Below are positions 17,454 to 26,537 of a stretch of DNA of 64,000 bases, one piece after another. The position numbers and the translations under genes are program-made. Within the stretch, counting starts at the first letter, position 1; each line of letters begins with the position of its first letter. Origin of the DNA: an uncultured Merdimonas sp. Its GTDB lineage: Bacteria > Bacillota > Clostridia > Lachnospirales > Lachnospiraceae. The stretch is from the NCBI GenBank assembly GCA_944378225.1, contig CALWGE010000004.1:1-64000 (forward strand), in the 5' to 3' direction. Below the pieces are notes generated by a model, which ran no database searches, was not told where the DNA came from, and saw only the letters and a list, made by a program, of their open reading frames with translations.

Positions 17454-18653
17454 ATGGATCAGGTGATAAAAAAGCGCGGGAAGATGAGATTGGACCGGAC
17501 TGATTTTCTGTATCTGGCGGCTATAACCGTTATCGGGCTGGCAATTCGTTTGATTCTGCGTATTGTAACGACGGACGACTGGGTGATGTACTGGGATCCC
17601 TGGATTTCAGATCTGAAGGAGATGGGATTTTCTTATCTTGCCACAGATCGCTATGATTATACGCCAACCTTTGTCTATATTCTCTGGGTGATCAGCAAAC
17701 TTCCGGTGAATCCTATGACAGCCTATAAGGGACTTCATATTATTCTGGATTTTGTGGCTGCTGCAGTGATGGGAAAAATCGCATGGAAGCTCACAGGGAG
17801 CAAGACGAAAAGTGTCGCAGTCTATGGACTGATGCTGATGGTACCTACTATCTGGGCAAACAGTGCGCTCTGGGCTCAGTGTGATATCATCTTCATGACT
17901 TTTCTGCTTCTGTGCTTTTACTATTTTTTTGAGGACAGACCGTGTCTTGCCATGTTCTTTTACGGAATGTCTTTTGTGTTTAAGCTGCAGACGCTGTTTA
18001 TTTTTCCTTTCCTGGTGATTCTGTGGGTGAATAAAAAGGTACAGCTGAAACATTTTCTGTGGATTCCGGCGCTGTATGCTCTGAGCATTATACCGGCATG
18101 GATTGCCGGACGTCCGCTGATGGAGCTTATCAACATTTATATGGCACAGGGAGCTCAGGACGTATGGTCCCTGTCTATCAAATGGCCTAACATTTATCAG
18201 ATTATCGGTAATCAGTTCTTCCTTCTGGAGTACGCTTCTTCCGGAACATGGCTTATATTGGGGATACTGATGATACTGATGTATGCCATGGCGCAGAAAC
18301 GCTACAGGATTACAAATGAGTTTATTGTGCAGATGGCTCTGTTTTTTGCAATTCTGACGCCGTGGTTTCTGCCTCATATGCATGAGAGGTATGGCTGTGT
18401 GGCTGATATTCTGGCGATTATTTATGCGCTGATGAATATAAAAAAGTTTTATTTTCCGCTGCTGCATATTCTGATTTCTTTTAATTGCTATATGGCATAT
18501 CTGGGACATCTGGGATGGGATGAGCCACCCATTTATTATGGAGTATGGGCATTTGCAGAGCTGGGACTTCTCATTCTTGCGGGGATTGACGTGTGGAATT
18601 ATATGAGAAATCCGGAAAACCAGCTTCCGGCACAGGGAAAGGAGGCAGCGTAA
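17454..18653 (+). CDS. GT-C family membrane glycosyltransferase
   Basis: A 399-residue polytopic membrane protein. After the first helix comes an acidic loop with Asp41-Asp42 and Asp48 (TTDDWVMYWDPW), placed as in GT-C enzymes where these carboxylates bind the acceptor or metal. Further features are NSALWAQCDIIF, PHMHERYG, and an even spread of about ten hydrophobic segments. It probably transfers a sugar from polyprenyl phosphate outside the membrane. It directly follows a GtrB-like enzyme and is followed by a shorter paralog. The exact CAZy family was not determined. Confidence 0.72.
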   Translation: MDQVIKKRGKMRLDRTDFLYLAAITVIGLAIRLILRIVTTDDWVMYWDPWISDLKEMGFSYLATDRYDYTPTFVYILWVISKLPVNPMTAYKGLHIILDFVAAAVMGKIAWKLTGSKTKSVAVYGLMLMVPTIWANSALWAQCDIIFMTFLLLCFYYFFEDRPCLAMFFYGMSFVFKLQTLFIFPFLVILWVNKKVQLKHFLWIPALYALSIIPAWIAGRPLMELINIYMAQGAQDVWSLSIKWPNIYQIIGNQFFLLEYASSGTWLILGILMILMYAMAQKRYRITNEFIVQMALFFAILTPWFLPHMHERYGCVADILAIIYALMNIKKFYFPLLHILISFNCYMAYLGHLGWDEPPIYYGVWAFAELGLLILAGIDVWNYMRNPENQLPAQGKEAA

Positions 18654-19549
18654 TGGATGATTTTCTGAGAGAATTTATTTCAAAAAAATGGAAAATCGGA
18701 AAGCTGACGTTCACCTTTCTGGATGCGCTGCTGGCAGTGTGTATTACGGGGACGGGAATTTTCCTTCGTCTGCCGGTCATAAATTATACCGTAACCGGTC
18801 CGGAAAAGATCGGGGCGATTGTACTGGAATACCTGCTGGCCGTCTTATGCGGCGCTGTGGTACGCTGCTGCACAGGAAGCCGTAACAGAGCCTTTCTGAC
18901 CTATGCGATTCTGGTAATATATCCCACTGTGGCAGCCAACGGGGCTCTTTGGAATGTCAATGCGGTTTATTATGTTATTTTTTTCTTTGCAGGTCTGTAT
19001 CTGTATCTGAAAGGACGCAGAATCCCAGGTACCCTGAGTATACTGGCCGGAGTCGGAATTGCTCTGTACCGGATGCGGCAGACGCGCCTGGCCATGAGCG
19101 CAGCCCATCCTGCAAGCCTGACTGAGGGCTGGCCTAATTTCTTTGAAATTATTCCAAAGGATGCATTTGTGGATCTTTTTGATAAGGTGTTTGTACTTCT
19201 GCTGGCAGGTGTGCTTCTTACCATGGTTTATTGTTTTGTGGAGAAAAAGGTACGGATGACACAGGAACTGACAGTGCAGCTCTTCTTTTTTCTGTCGGTT
19301 CTCATTCCGTACTTTGCGCCCTATATGCCTGCCTGGGCAGGATATACGGCAGACATTGCAGCTCTTATCTATTTTATGCAGAGAAAAGAACGGTTTTATA
19401 TTCCGATTCTGCACCTGATTGTATCCTACAGTGCATATGCGTACGCCATAAACGGGGCGACAAAACTGCCTATGGTAGTGTATTCCGTGATTCTGCTGGG
19501 AATTCTGATTAACACAGGTGTGGATATTTATAAGGAAGTGAATCGATGA
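18653..19549 (+). CDS. Degenerate GT-C paralog, probably non-catalytic membrane protein
   Basis: A 298-residue membrane protein alignable with the previous gene product along its length. PYMPAWAGYTADIAALIYFM here corresponds to PHMHERYGCVADILAIIYAL, and NGALWNVNAVYY to NSALWAQCDIIF. The acidic loop is missing: where the neighbour has DDW and DPW, this one reads RLPVINYTVTGPEKIG. The QCD triad is also gone. ATG 18653 overlaps the previous stop (TAATG) behind AGGAGG, so the longer frame from 18593 is rejected. I infer an accessory or partner role rather than transferase activity. Confidence 0.6.
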   Translation: MDDFLREFISKKWKIGKLTFTFLDALLAVCITGTGIFLRLPVINYTVTGPEKIGAIVLEYLLAVLCGAVVRCCTGSRNRAFLTYAILVIYPTVAANGALWNVNAVYYVIFFFAGLYLYLKGRRIPGTLSILAGVGIALYRMRQTRLAMSAAHPASLTEGWPNFFEIIPKDAFVDLFDKVFVLLLAGVLLTMVYCFVEKKVRMTQELTVQLFFFLSVLIPYFAPYMPAWAGYTADIAALIYFMQRKERFYIPILHLIVSYSAYAYAINGATKLPMVVYSVILLGILINTGVDIYKEVNR

Positions 19550-20979
19550 CGTCAAATGTAATGCTGACTTTGGCTTATCTGGCCGGCGTGCTGGCAGTTT
19601 TCTATCTGACGCCCAGAAGGGGCAGACAGTGGATTCTGCTGGCTGCCAGCCTGCTTTTTTATCTGAGTGCAGATCCCCGTATGCTTTTGCTGGCCGCGGG
19701 AAGTACCCTGTGGTCTTTTGCTGTTGGTATTGTCACAGAGCAGACTACGTCGGCAGGAAGACGTAAAGCATGGCTATTGGCCGCAGTTCTGCCTGAGATT
19801 ATGGTTCTTTTTGTTTTTAAATATTTTAATTTCTTCGCTGATTCGGCTGCCTCGCTTTTGGGAAAATTGGGTCTTCCTGCAGATGTCCCTGTTCTTTCTC
19901 TGGCTCTCCCACTGGGGATTTCTTATTATACCTTTAAGATGATCAGCTACAATGCAGACATCTGCCTTGGAAAGAGAAAAGCAGAAAAAGGCGCTGCAGG
20001 CTGTGGAGCATACCTGACGTATGTGCTGTTTTTTCCGCAGATTGTGTCCGGTCCCATTGAGCGCTCGGAAAATTTCCTTGACCAGCTTCATGCGGGGCCT
20101 GGCTATGATGCAGGATTGTTTGCAGAAGGGCTTCAGAGAATCATTCTGGGTCTGTTTAAAAAAATAGTAATTGCCAACCGGCTTTCCGGATATGTGGATA
20201 CAGTTTTCGGGGCGCCGGAAGCTTATCCGGGTCTGGCCTGCATCATGGCAGCCTTTTTCTATTCCTTTCAGATTTACTGTGATTTTTCAGGCTATTCGGA
20301 TATTGCTGTAGGTATGGGAAATCTGCTGGGAATTCGAAGCAGAAAGAATTTTGACTGTCCCTATTTTTCCAGGAGCATCAAAGAATTCTGGAGTCGCTGG
20401 CATATTTCTCTTTCCAGCTGGCTGAAAGATTATATTTATATTCCGCTGGGAGGAAATCGGGTATCTGCTTTCCGGCATGGAGTCAATGTACTGGCGACAT
20501 TTCTGGTAAGCGGTCTGTGGCATGGGGCCAGCTGGACCTTTGTAGTCTGGGGCGGTATTCACGGGATCTGGAACCTGTTTTCGGGGAAAAAGAAAGCGGA
20601 TACAGGACTCCTTCGAAGAATCCGGCAGACTCTTGTGACGTTCTGCGGCGTCACTCTGGGCTGGATATTTTTCCGGGCAGAAAGCCTGTCTGCTGCCTGT
20701 GCTTTTCTGCGCCATGCCGTGACTGGTTTTTCTCTTTCCTATATGGATATTCAGAATTCCATTCTGCCTTTTACAGGAGACAACACCTGCGCTGCTTATT
20801 TTCTGACGGCCTGTGTTTTTCTGTTCCTGCTCTTTTTATATGAAAGAGATCGTGTTTACGGAAAGTCAGGACAAAAGGGAGAAACCTATCTGTCTGTTTT
20901 CTGGATTGTACTGATGATTTTAAGTCTTGTTCTGTTCGGCGTGTTTGGCGTATCTGGTTTTCTGTATGCAAATTTCTGA
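19546..20979 (+). CDS. MBOAT family O-acyltransferase
   Basis: A 477-residue MBOAT protein of the AlgI/DltB/PatA type: KYFNFFADS, PLGISYYTFKMISY, FFPQIVSGPIERSENF, YCDFSGYSDIAVGMG, FWSRWHISLSSWLKDYIYIP, and the presumed catalytic His326 in SGLWHGASW. It moves an acyl, usually acetyl, group across the membrane to a partner that O-acylates an extracellular glycan. The next gene encodes an SGNH-like protein, the standard partner. Its start overlaps the previous gene by 4 bases. Confidence 0.9.
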   Translation: MTSNVMLTLAYLAGVLAVFYLTPRRGRQWILLAASLLFYLSADPRMLLLAAGSTLWSFAVGIVTEQTTSAGRRKAWLLAAVLPEIMVLFVFKYFNFFADSAASLLGKLGLPADVPVLSLALPLGISYYTFKMISYNADICLGKRKAEKGAAGCGAYLTYVLFFPQIVSGPIERSENFLDQLHAGPGYDAGLFAEGLQRIILGLFKKIVIANRLSGYVDTVFGAPEAYPGLACIMAAFFYSFQIYCDFSGYSDIAVGMGNLLGIRSRKNFDCPYFSRSIKEFWSRWHISLSSWLKDYIYIPLGGNRVSAFRHGVNVLATFLVSGLWHGASWTFVVWGGIHGIWNLFSGKKKADTGLLRRIRQTLVTFCGVTLGWIFFRAESLSAACAFLRHAVTGFSLSYMDIQNSILPFTGDNTCAAYFLTACVFLFLLFLYERDRVYGKSGQKGETYLSVFWIVLMILSLVLFGVFGVSGFLYANF

Positions 20980-20999
20980 CGCGTATAAAGGAGTATCTG

Positions 21000-21923
21000 A
21001 TGAAACGAGTACTGCTGGCGGCAGGAGGGGCGATTCTGGCCGCGCTTCTGCTGGTGATTCTCAAAAATGAATATGCACGCTGTCTGCCTGTTTCCACTTA
21101 CGGTATGCAGGCGGCGGTGGCGAAGAAAGAAACAGACCATCTGTTTATCGGATCTTCCATGTTCCGTCAGGGACTTTCCATTGATGTGCTGGAAGAAGAA
21201 CTGCCGGGGAGTTCTTACATTCTTTCTTATAATGGAAATCAGCCGGCATTAATGGCTATGGAACTCCAGTATATGCTGGAAGAGGGGCTGGAGGTGGATA
21301 ATCTGTATATTGACCTTTATCCTTACACAGCTGCTGCGGATCCCTGGATCAGTGACACAAAGATTTTGCTCGATACGGATCTGGATTTTAAAATCCGTGC
21401 CTGGAAGCTGATGGCGGAGAACAGTAACGCCGGTTTTTCAGATTTTTTTGAATTCTTTGTGACGGCCAATAACGAACAGCTCCTGATGTATCCGATCAAT
21501 AACTACCTGGTATCCTCCCAGTTCCGTAATGGCGGAACTCTGCTCAGGCAGGAAGGAAGCACCCGGGAAGAACTGTATTCTCTGGGAAGTCTGGGAGGTC
21601 GGGACGGTCTGAAAGAGGCTCAGACAGAAGGATATCGTCAGATTGCGGAACTGGCGCAGGAATATGGTATGAATCTGTATTTTCTGGAGACGCCCAAGTA
21701 TGAAAGGATGTACGCGGATTCGGATTACAGAGAGCTCTATACACTCTGCCTGGAGGAAATGAAAGCGATAGAAGCGGAATGGAAAGGAAAAGGAACATTT
21801 GCGGTGATCTGTGCGGAGGATCTGGATTTTGACACTTCTGATGCAGGCAGTTTTCAGGATCTGATTCATCTGTCCGCCTCAGGACGGGATGCATATACAA
21901 AACTGCTCTGCAGTGCTGTGTAG
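21000..21923 (+). CDS. SGNH-like membrane-anchored acyltransferase/esterase partner of MBOAT
   Basis: 307 residues with one N-terminal TM helix (about 4-22) and an extracellular domain. FIGSSMFRQG gives a GSS nucleophile motif (Ser52/Ser53), and the C-terminal DLIHLSASG provides Asp287 and His290, completing an SGNH-type triad as in DltD, AlgX/AlgJ and PatB. It would receive the acyl group exported by the MBOAT upstream and put it on the polysaccharide. Good AAAGGAG site, 20 bases after the MBOAT stop. Confidence 0.75.
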   Translation: MKRVLLAAGGAILAALLLVILKNEYARCLPVSTYGMQAAVAKKETDHLFIGSSMFRQGLSIDVLEEELPGSSYILSYNGNQPALMAMELQYMLEEGLEVDNLYIDLYPYTAAADPWISDTKILLDTDLDFKIRAWKLMAENSNAGFSDFFEFFVTANNEQLLMYPINNYLVSSQFRNGGTLLRQEGSTREELYSLGSLGGRDGLKEAQTEGYRQIAELAQEYGMNLYFLETPKYERMYADSDYRELYTLCLEEMKAIEAEWKGKGTFAVICAEDLDFDTSDAGSFQDLIHLSASGRDAYTKLLCSAV

Positions 21924-21931
21924 GAGGGAAT

Positions 21932-23095
21932 ATGAAAAAACTGACTTATATTGACGGCCTTAAGGGAATCGGCGCATTGATGGTATATTTCTGCCATTTT
22001 GTTTTTGCATTTTATTATGCAGCATACAGCCTGCTCCCGGAATCTTCTCATACAGTATCCGGGATTGAAATAGTTTTAGGGAAGACACCCCTGAACCTGC
22101 TGTACAGCGGAAATGCGGCAGTCTGTCTGTTTCTGGTATTCAGCGGTTTTGTGCTCTGCCTTTCCTATTTTTCCACGCGGGACAGGAGCAGGCTGAAAAG
22201 CAGTGCCTGGAAACGTTATTTCCGCCTGATGCCAATGATTCTGATCACCAATCTGCTGATCTTTTTCCTGATGTATTCAGGATTATACAGAAATGCGGAC
22301 GTTGCAGTGATAACGAAATCGGAGGCCTGGTTTGCAGGTTTCAATCAGTTTACTCCGGATTTCCTGCAGATGCTGTATGAGAGTTTTGTGGGCTGTTTTC
22401 TGCAGGGAAGCAATGACTACAACGGCGTGCTCTGGACGATTCCCTATCTGTTCTGGGGAGCTCTGGCAGCTTACCTGACAGCGTTTCTGGTGGGAGAGAA
22501 TCGTCTGCGTTATATTGCCTACGGGGTTCTGGTGCTTGTTTCCCTGAAAACAGATATTTATTTCGCAGGTATGTTTCTGGGATTTGCGGCGAGTGATTTC
22601 TTCTGTACGCAGAAGAAAGGAATGGAGCTCTGGAAAAAGTTCTGGATTTTTCCTGCCCTGGCCTTTGCGGCAGGGGTATATCTCCTGTCCTATCCTTCCA
22701 TTGGAGTAAATCTGCCGGGAACAATTTATGCGCCGCTTCCGGCTGCCTATACTGTGGTTTATCATATGGCCGGAGCTGTGGGACTTCTGATTGGTGTGCT
22801 GGGAATTCCGGGGCTTCAGCGGTTTTTCGGAGCAAAGGCATTCAGATTTCTCGGTGATATTTCCTATTCTCTTTATTTGCTGCATTTCCCCATCGTTGCC
22901 ACGTTTTCCTGCTGGTTTTTTCTTGGATTTTATGAGAAGCTGGGGTATCATCTGACTGTGGGGCTGGATTTTGTCTTTACCACAATCCTGGTTCTGCTTG
23001 TTTCCTGGCTGAGCAGAAAATATGTGGAACCTGTGAGTACCGTTTTGGAGAGCAGATTGAAAAATGCCTGTCAGAAATCAGGGAAAGGGAAATAA
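21932..23095 (+). CDS. Acyltransferase-3 family membrane O-acyltransferase (OafA/YrhL-like)
   Basis: 387 residues, about ten TM segments. The N-terminus is YIDGLKGIGALMVYFCHFVF, with the conserved Gly and His of acyltransferase-3. LFLVFSGFVLCLSYF, RYFRLMPMILITN and LGDISYSLYLLHFPI follow. These proteins transfer acetyl or other acyl groups to sugars of surface polymers. There is no C-terminal SGNH domain, so it is the integral-membrane type. It lies 8 bases after the SGNH partner gene and 2 bases before another family member. Confidence 0.85.
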   Translation: MKKLTYIDGLKGIGALMVYFCHFVFAFYYAAYSLLPESSHTVSGIEIVLGKTPLNLLYSGNAAVCLFLVFSGFVLCLSYFSTRDRSRLKSSAWKRYFRLMPMILITNLLIFFLMYSGLYRNADVAVITKSEAWFAGFNQFTPDFLQMLYESFVGCFLQGSNDYNGVLWTIPYLFWGALAAYLTAFLVGENRLRYIAYGVLVLVSLKTDIYFAGMFLGFAASDFFCTQKKGMELWKKFWIFPALAFAAGVYLLSYPSIGVNLPGTIYAPLPAAYTVVYHMAGAVGLLIGVLGIPGLQRFFGAKAFRFLGDISYSLYLLHFPIVATFSCWFFLGFYEKLGYHLTVGLDFVFTTILVLLVSWLSRKYVEPVSTVLESRLKNACQKSGKGK

Positions 23096-23097
23096 AA

Positions 23098-24036
23098 ATG
23101 GAAAAGAAGGAGCGTGTACTCTGGCTGGATATCGCCAAGGCGGCAGGAATTCTGGTGGTGCTTCTGGTGCATACGGGAAAATCCTTTGGTCCGCTCAGTT
23201 ATTTCGGCGGAATGTTTTATATGCCGATCTTTTTTATACTGGCCGGTATGACTTTTCGCTTTCGGCCGGAAGAAACTTTTGGAAGCTTTGTAAAGAAAAA
23301 GGCAAGGCGGCTGCTGCTGCCTTACGCTGCATACAATCTGTTCCTGTTTCTGTTTTTCTTTGTGAAAAACGATTTGCTGACGGGACAGGCCGGACGTCAG
23401 TCCCTGTTTCCGCTGCTTGGAATTCTGTATTCCAGGAACTGCCTGTTCCCGACGGAAACAGCCGAAAACATTTATTTTATGCAGATTCTGAATGCACCTA
23501 CCTGGTTTCTGACATGCATGTTTGTAAGCTACCTGCTTTTCTGGCTCGTGATGAAAGCAGCGGGCGGACAGCTGAGGAAAGCTGCTCTTATAAACTGCGG
23601 CTGTCTTCTTGCAGCCGTATTCCTTCACTATTTGAGCCCTGTGCTGCTTCCCTGGAGCCTGGATTGTGCTTTGTATGCTGTGTCATTTCTGCTTTTTGGA
23701 AAGTTCCTGGAACAGGAGAAGGCAGTAGAGAGGCTGTATCGCAAGCCTTTGTGGCTCCTTTTGACGGCTGTCATTTTTGCAGTCTCATCCCTGATAAATG
23801 GAAGTGTGAACATGTCGGTGGGAGATTACGGTCGTCTGATGCTTCTCTATCTGGCGGCAGGCAGTTCGGGTTCCCTTCTTGTTATGGAAATCTCTGTGTT
23901 TGTGGAACGCCATGCAGGTGTGGCCGCGAAGGCGTGTGGATTTCTGGGACGGCATACGCTTCCTGTGCTGTGCCTGCACCTGTTTTTCTACTCTCTGATA
24001 GGAACGGTGCTTCAGATGCTGGGATTTTTCAGTTGA
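23098..24036 (+). CDS. Acyltransferase-3 family membrane protein (WecH/fucose 4-O-acetylase-like)
   Basis: 312 residues of mostly hydrophobic sequence. LWLDIAKAAGILVVLLVHTG contains the conserved N-terminal His, and GGMFYMPIFFILAGMTFRF matches the WecH-like subgroup. A basic stretch (KKKARRLLLPYAAYN) follows. A longer overlapping frame (23064-24092) is a frame-shadow: it is rich in Cys and Arg and has no membrane pattern. Likely an O-acetyltransferase for the same polysaccharide. With the MBOAT pair and the preceding gene, three acylation functions sit side by side. Confidence 0.8.
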   Translation: MEKKERVLWLDIAKAAGILVVLLVHTGKSFGPLSYFGGMFYMPIFFILAGMTFRFRPEETFGSFVKKKARRLLLPYAAYNLFLFLFFFVKNDLLTGQAGRQSLFPLLGILYSRNCLFPTETAENIYFMQILNAPTWFLTCMFVSYLLFWLVMKAAGGQLRKAALINCGCLLAAVFLHYLSPVLLPWSLDCALYAVSFLLFGKFLEQEKAVERLYRKPLWLLLTAVIFAVSSLINGSVNMSVGDYGRLMLLYLAAGSSGSLLVMEISVFVERHAGVAAKACGFLGRHTLPVLCLHLFFYSLIGTVLQMLGFFS

Positions 24037-24088
24037 GTATTTCAAAAGTAAGGAGTATGATGGAAACAGTGAACGGAGGTTACAGAGT

Positions 24089-25159
24089 ATGAAATATTAT
24101 GTAGATGAACATATTAAAAATACGTACCGGGTATTTCCGCAGCAGGGAAGATACGGATATCACCGGTTTGATATGAATGAAAATCCGGAAGGACTGCCGA
24201 AGAAATTCGTGGATGAAGTATTGAAGGAGATTACCCCGGAGTTTCTGGCCATTTATCCTGAGCCGGATCGTTTTCTTCACAAATATGCGGATTTTATCGG
24301 AGCATCCTATGAAAATGTGATGGCAACAAATGGTTCCGACATGGCGATTCGTTACCTGCTGGAGACATTTGGAGAAAAGGGAAAAGAAGTGGTGACTGTA
24401 TCGCCTTCTTTTGAGATGTACTGGGTGAACTGCAGCATTCTGGGGCTGAAGCATGTACCTGTGGCATATGAACAGGATTTGACGATTGAGATAGAGAAAA
24501 TTCTGGATGCTATCAGCACGGATACCCGGGTGGTAGTACTTCTTAATCCCAATAACCCGGTGGGAAATGTATATACGGAGGAAGAACTGGAGCGTGTCAT
24601 TGAACGGGCAAAAGAGGTAGGAGCTGTGGTTATCATAGATGAAGCGTATCACTATTTCTATGACAGAACCTTTCTGCCTTATGCGCTGAATGGTGAGAAT
24701 GTGATTCTGCTTCGTACTTTCTCAAAACTGTTTTCACTGGCGGCATGTCGTCTGGGTGTAGTCATCAGCAATCCGGAGATTATTCATTACGTAAAAAACG
24801 GACGTCTGAGCTTTGATGTGAATTCCATTGCACTTCTGTTCGGAGAACGGATTCTGGAACATCCGGATTTGATCAACGATCTGATACGCACAGAAAAGGA
24901 AGGAAAAGCGTATATTCTGGAGGAGCTGGAGAAAGCGGGATATGTATGCCGTGACTGCCGTGGAAACTTTATTTTTGTGAAGCCGCATCATGACGCGCAT
25001 GAAATTGCAGAAAAGCTGGAGAAGGAGAAAAAAGTTCTGGTTCATGCGTACGGAAATGAGCTTTTGAAAGATTATCTTCGTGTTTCCGTAGGTTCTGCAG
25101 ACGCGATGAAAATTTTTCTGAATGCATTCCTGGAGGCTGACAGACAGGAAGAGGAGTGA
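24089..25159 (+). CDS. HisC-like PLP aminotransferase (possible amino-alcohol phosphate synthesis)
   Basis: 356 residues of fold-type I aminotransferase related to histidinol-phosphate aminotransferase. It has RFDMNENPEGLP, NPNNPVGN (153-160), Asp184 in VIIDEAYHYF, and the PLP lysine Lys213 in RTFSKLFSLAACRLG. A second, more canonical hisC lies at 51482, so this copy is probably not for histidine. The gene 6 bases downstream encodes a cytidylyltransferase fusion. This suggests production of an amino-alcohol phosphate (for example serinol or ethanolamine phosphate) to be CDP-activated for polymer decoration. That role is inference from context. Confidence 0.8.
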   Translation: MKYYVDEHIKNTYRVFPQQGRYGYHRFDMNENPEGLPKKFVDEVLKEITPEFLAIYPEPDRFLHKYADFIGASYENVMATNGSDMAIRYLLETFGEKGKEVVTVSPSFEMYWVNCSILGLKHVPVAYEQDLTIEIEKILDAISTDTRVVVLLNPNNPVGNVYTEEELERVIERAKEVGAVVIIDEAYHYFYDRTFLPYALNGENVILLRTFSKLFSLAACRLGVVISNPEIIHYVKNGRLSFDVNSIALLFGERILEHPDLINDLIRTEKEGKAYILEELEKAGYVCRDCRGNFIFVKPHHDAHEIAEKLEKEKKVLVHAYGNELLKDYLRVSVGSADAMKIFLNAFLEADRQEEE

Positions 25160-25165
25160 GACCGG

Positions 25166-26512
25166 ATGGTAAGAGTAATCACATATGGCACATTTGATTT
25201 GCTGCATTATGGACATATCCGGCTGCTGGAGCGGGCAAAGGCGCTGGGAGATTACCTGATTGTGGGCGTTACCGGCGATGATTTTGACAAGACCCGGGGA
25301 AAAATTAATGTACAGCAGTCTCTGATGGAGCGTGTGGAGGCTGTCAGAGCTACAGGACTGGCAGATGAAATTATCATAGAAGAGTATGAAGGTCAGAAGA
25401 TTGATGATATCAGGCGTTATCATATTGATATTTTCACAGTGGGATCCGACTGGAAAGGAAAGTTTGATTATCTGAATGCTTACTGTAAGGTAATTTATCT
25501 GGACAGAACAGAGGGAATTTCCAGCTCTGAGATTCGTTCCCAGCGAAGGGAAATCCGTCTGGGACTGACAGGAATGCCGGAGGATCTCCTGAAATTTCAG
25601 CGAGAAAGCAGTTTCGTAAATGGAGTAACCATCAGCGGAATCTGTACAGAAGAGCTGACGGAAGAACTGCCGGAAGTATTCCGGACTCTGCCCTGTATTA
25701 CAGACTCTTATGAAGAACTTCTGAAGTATTCAGATGCATTATATATTCTTTCTCATCCTTCCAGACATTATGAAGAAGTAAAAACCGCTCTGGAGGCAGG
25801 AAAACATGTACTCTGTGAAGCTCCGGTAGCTCTCTCGGCACAGCAGTGCAAAGAACTTTTTGCTCTGGCACGCGAAAAGAAATGTGTGCTGATGGAAGGG
25901 ATTAAGACAGCATATTCCACAGCTTATTACCGTTTGCTTCTGCTGGCGAAAAGCGGACAGATAGGGAAAATTGTGTCAGTGGATGCGACATGTACCCGTC
26001 TGGAGGACGGAAGAGGAAACAGCCCTGAACAAACCAATCGCAGCTGGAACAGTCTGTGCGACTGGGGTCCCACGGCAATGCTCCCTGTTTTTCAGCTTCT
26101 GGGTACAGACTGCAGGGAAAAACAGATTATCAGCCATCTGTCGGAACAGGATCCTTTCTACGATGTATTCACAAGAATTCATTTTATCTATCCGGAAGCA
26201 GCTGCCTCTGTAAAGGTAGGAAAAGGAGCCAAGGCAGAGGGAGACCTGATTATATCCGGCACGAAGGGGTACATTTATGTACCGGCACCCTGGTGGAAGA
26301 CGGATTATTTTGAGATTCGCTATGAAAATCCTGCGGAGAATAAGCGGTATTTCTATCAGCTGGACGGAGAGGGAATCCGGTATGAAATTGTGGCTTTTCT
26401 GAAATCCATTGAACGGGGAAGAAGTAACTCCTATGTGGAAGAAGAGGTTTCACAGGCGATAGCCGGCGTGATAGAAGATTTTTATAAAAGAAAAGATACA
26501 AGAGAAATTTAG
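25166..26512 (+). CDS. Fusion: TagD-like cytidylyltransferase plus Gfo/Idh/MocA-like domain
   Basis: Residues 1-130 form a glycerol-3-phosphate cytidylyltransferase-like domain: YGTFDLLHYGH (HxGH at 14-17), VTGDDFDKTRG and RTEGISSSEIRS (114-125). Residues 131-448 resemble a Gfo/Idh/MocA oxidoreductase: DALYILSHPSRHYEEVK, ALEAGKHVLCEAPVALS, LMEGIKTAYS and IGKIVSVDATCTRL. In the second domain the catalytic EKP is EAP (Ala219), and the nucleotide-binding glycine loop (RLGLTGMPED) is imperfect. Dehydrogenase activity is therefore doubtful, while the cytidylyltransferase motifs are intact. It ends the long operon at a terminator and faces a CDP-glycerol transferase-like gene. Substrate unknown. 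Confidence 0.82.
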   Translation: MVRVITYGTFDLLHYGHIRLLERAKALGDYLIVGVTGDDFDKTRGKINVQQSLMERVEAVRATGLADEIIIEEYEGQKIDDIRRYHIDIFTVGSDWKGKFDYLNAYCKVIYLDRTEGISSSEIRSQRREIRLGLTGMPEDLLKFQRESSFVNGVTISGICTEELTEELPEVFRTLPCITDSYEELLKYSDALYILSHPSRHYEEVKTALEAGKHVLCEAPVALSAQQCKELFALAREKKCVLMEGIKTAYSTAYYRLLLLAKSGQIGKIVSVDATCTRLEDGRGNSPEQTNRSWNSLCDWGPTAMLPVFQLLGTDCREKQIISHLSEQDPFYDVFTRIHFIYPEAAASVKVGKGAKAEGDLIISGTKGYIYVPAPWWKTDYFEIRYENPAENKRYFYQLDGEGIRYEIVAFLKSIERGRSNSYVEEEVSQAIAGVIEDFYKRKDTREI

Positions 26513-26537
26513 GGGATGATGTTCATCCCCTTTTTTT
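26512..26537. terminator. Terminator between convergent genes
   Basis: GGGGATGA (26512-26519), loop TGT, TCATCCCC (26523-26530), then seven Ts. It terminates the plus-strand operon. Its 3' arm overlaps the stop codon of the minus-strand gene, which therefore has little independent termination sequence; the opposite strand has few Ts after the stem. Confidence 0.85.

Noticed and set aside
23064..24092. A 342-residue plus-strand open frame overlapping the acyltransferase-3 gene at 23098
   Set aside because: It is rich in Cys, Ser and Arg with no domain or membrane pattern, while the alternative frame has clear acyltransferase-3 motifs and a good start.
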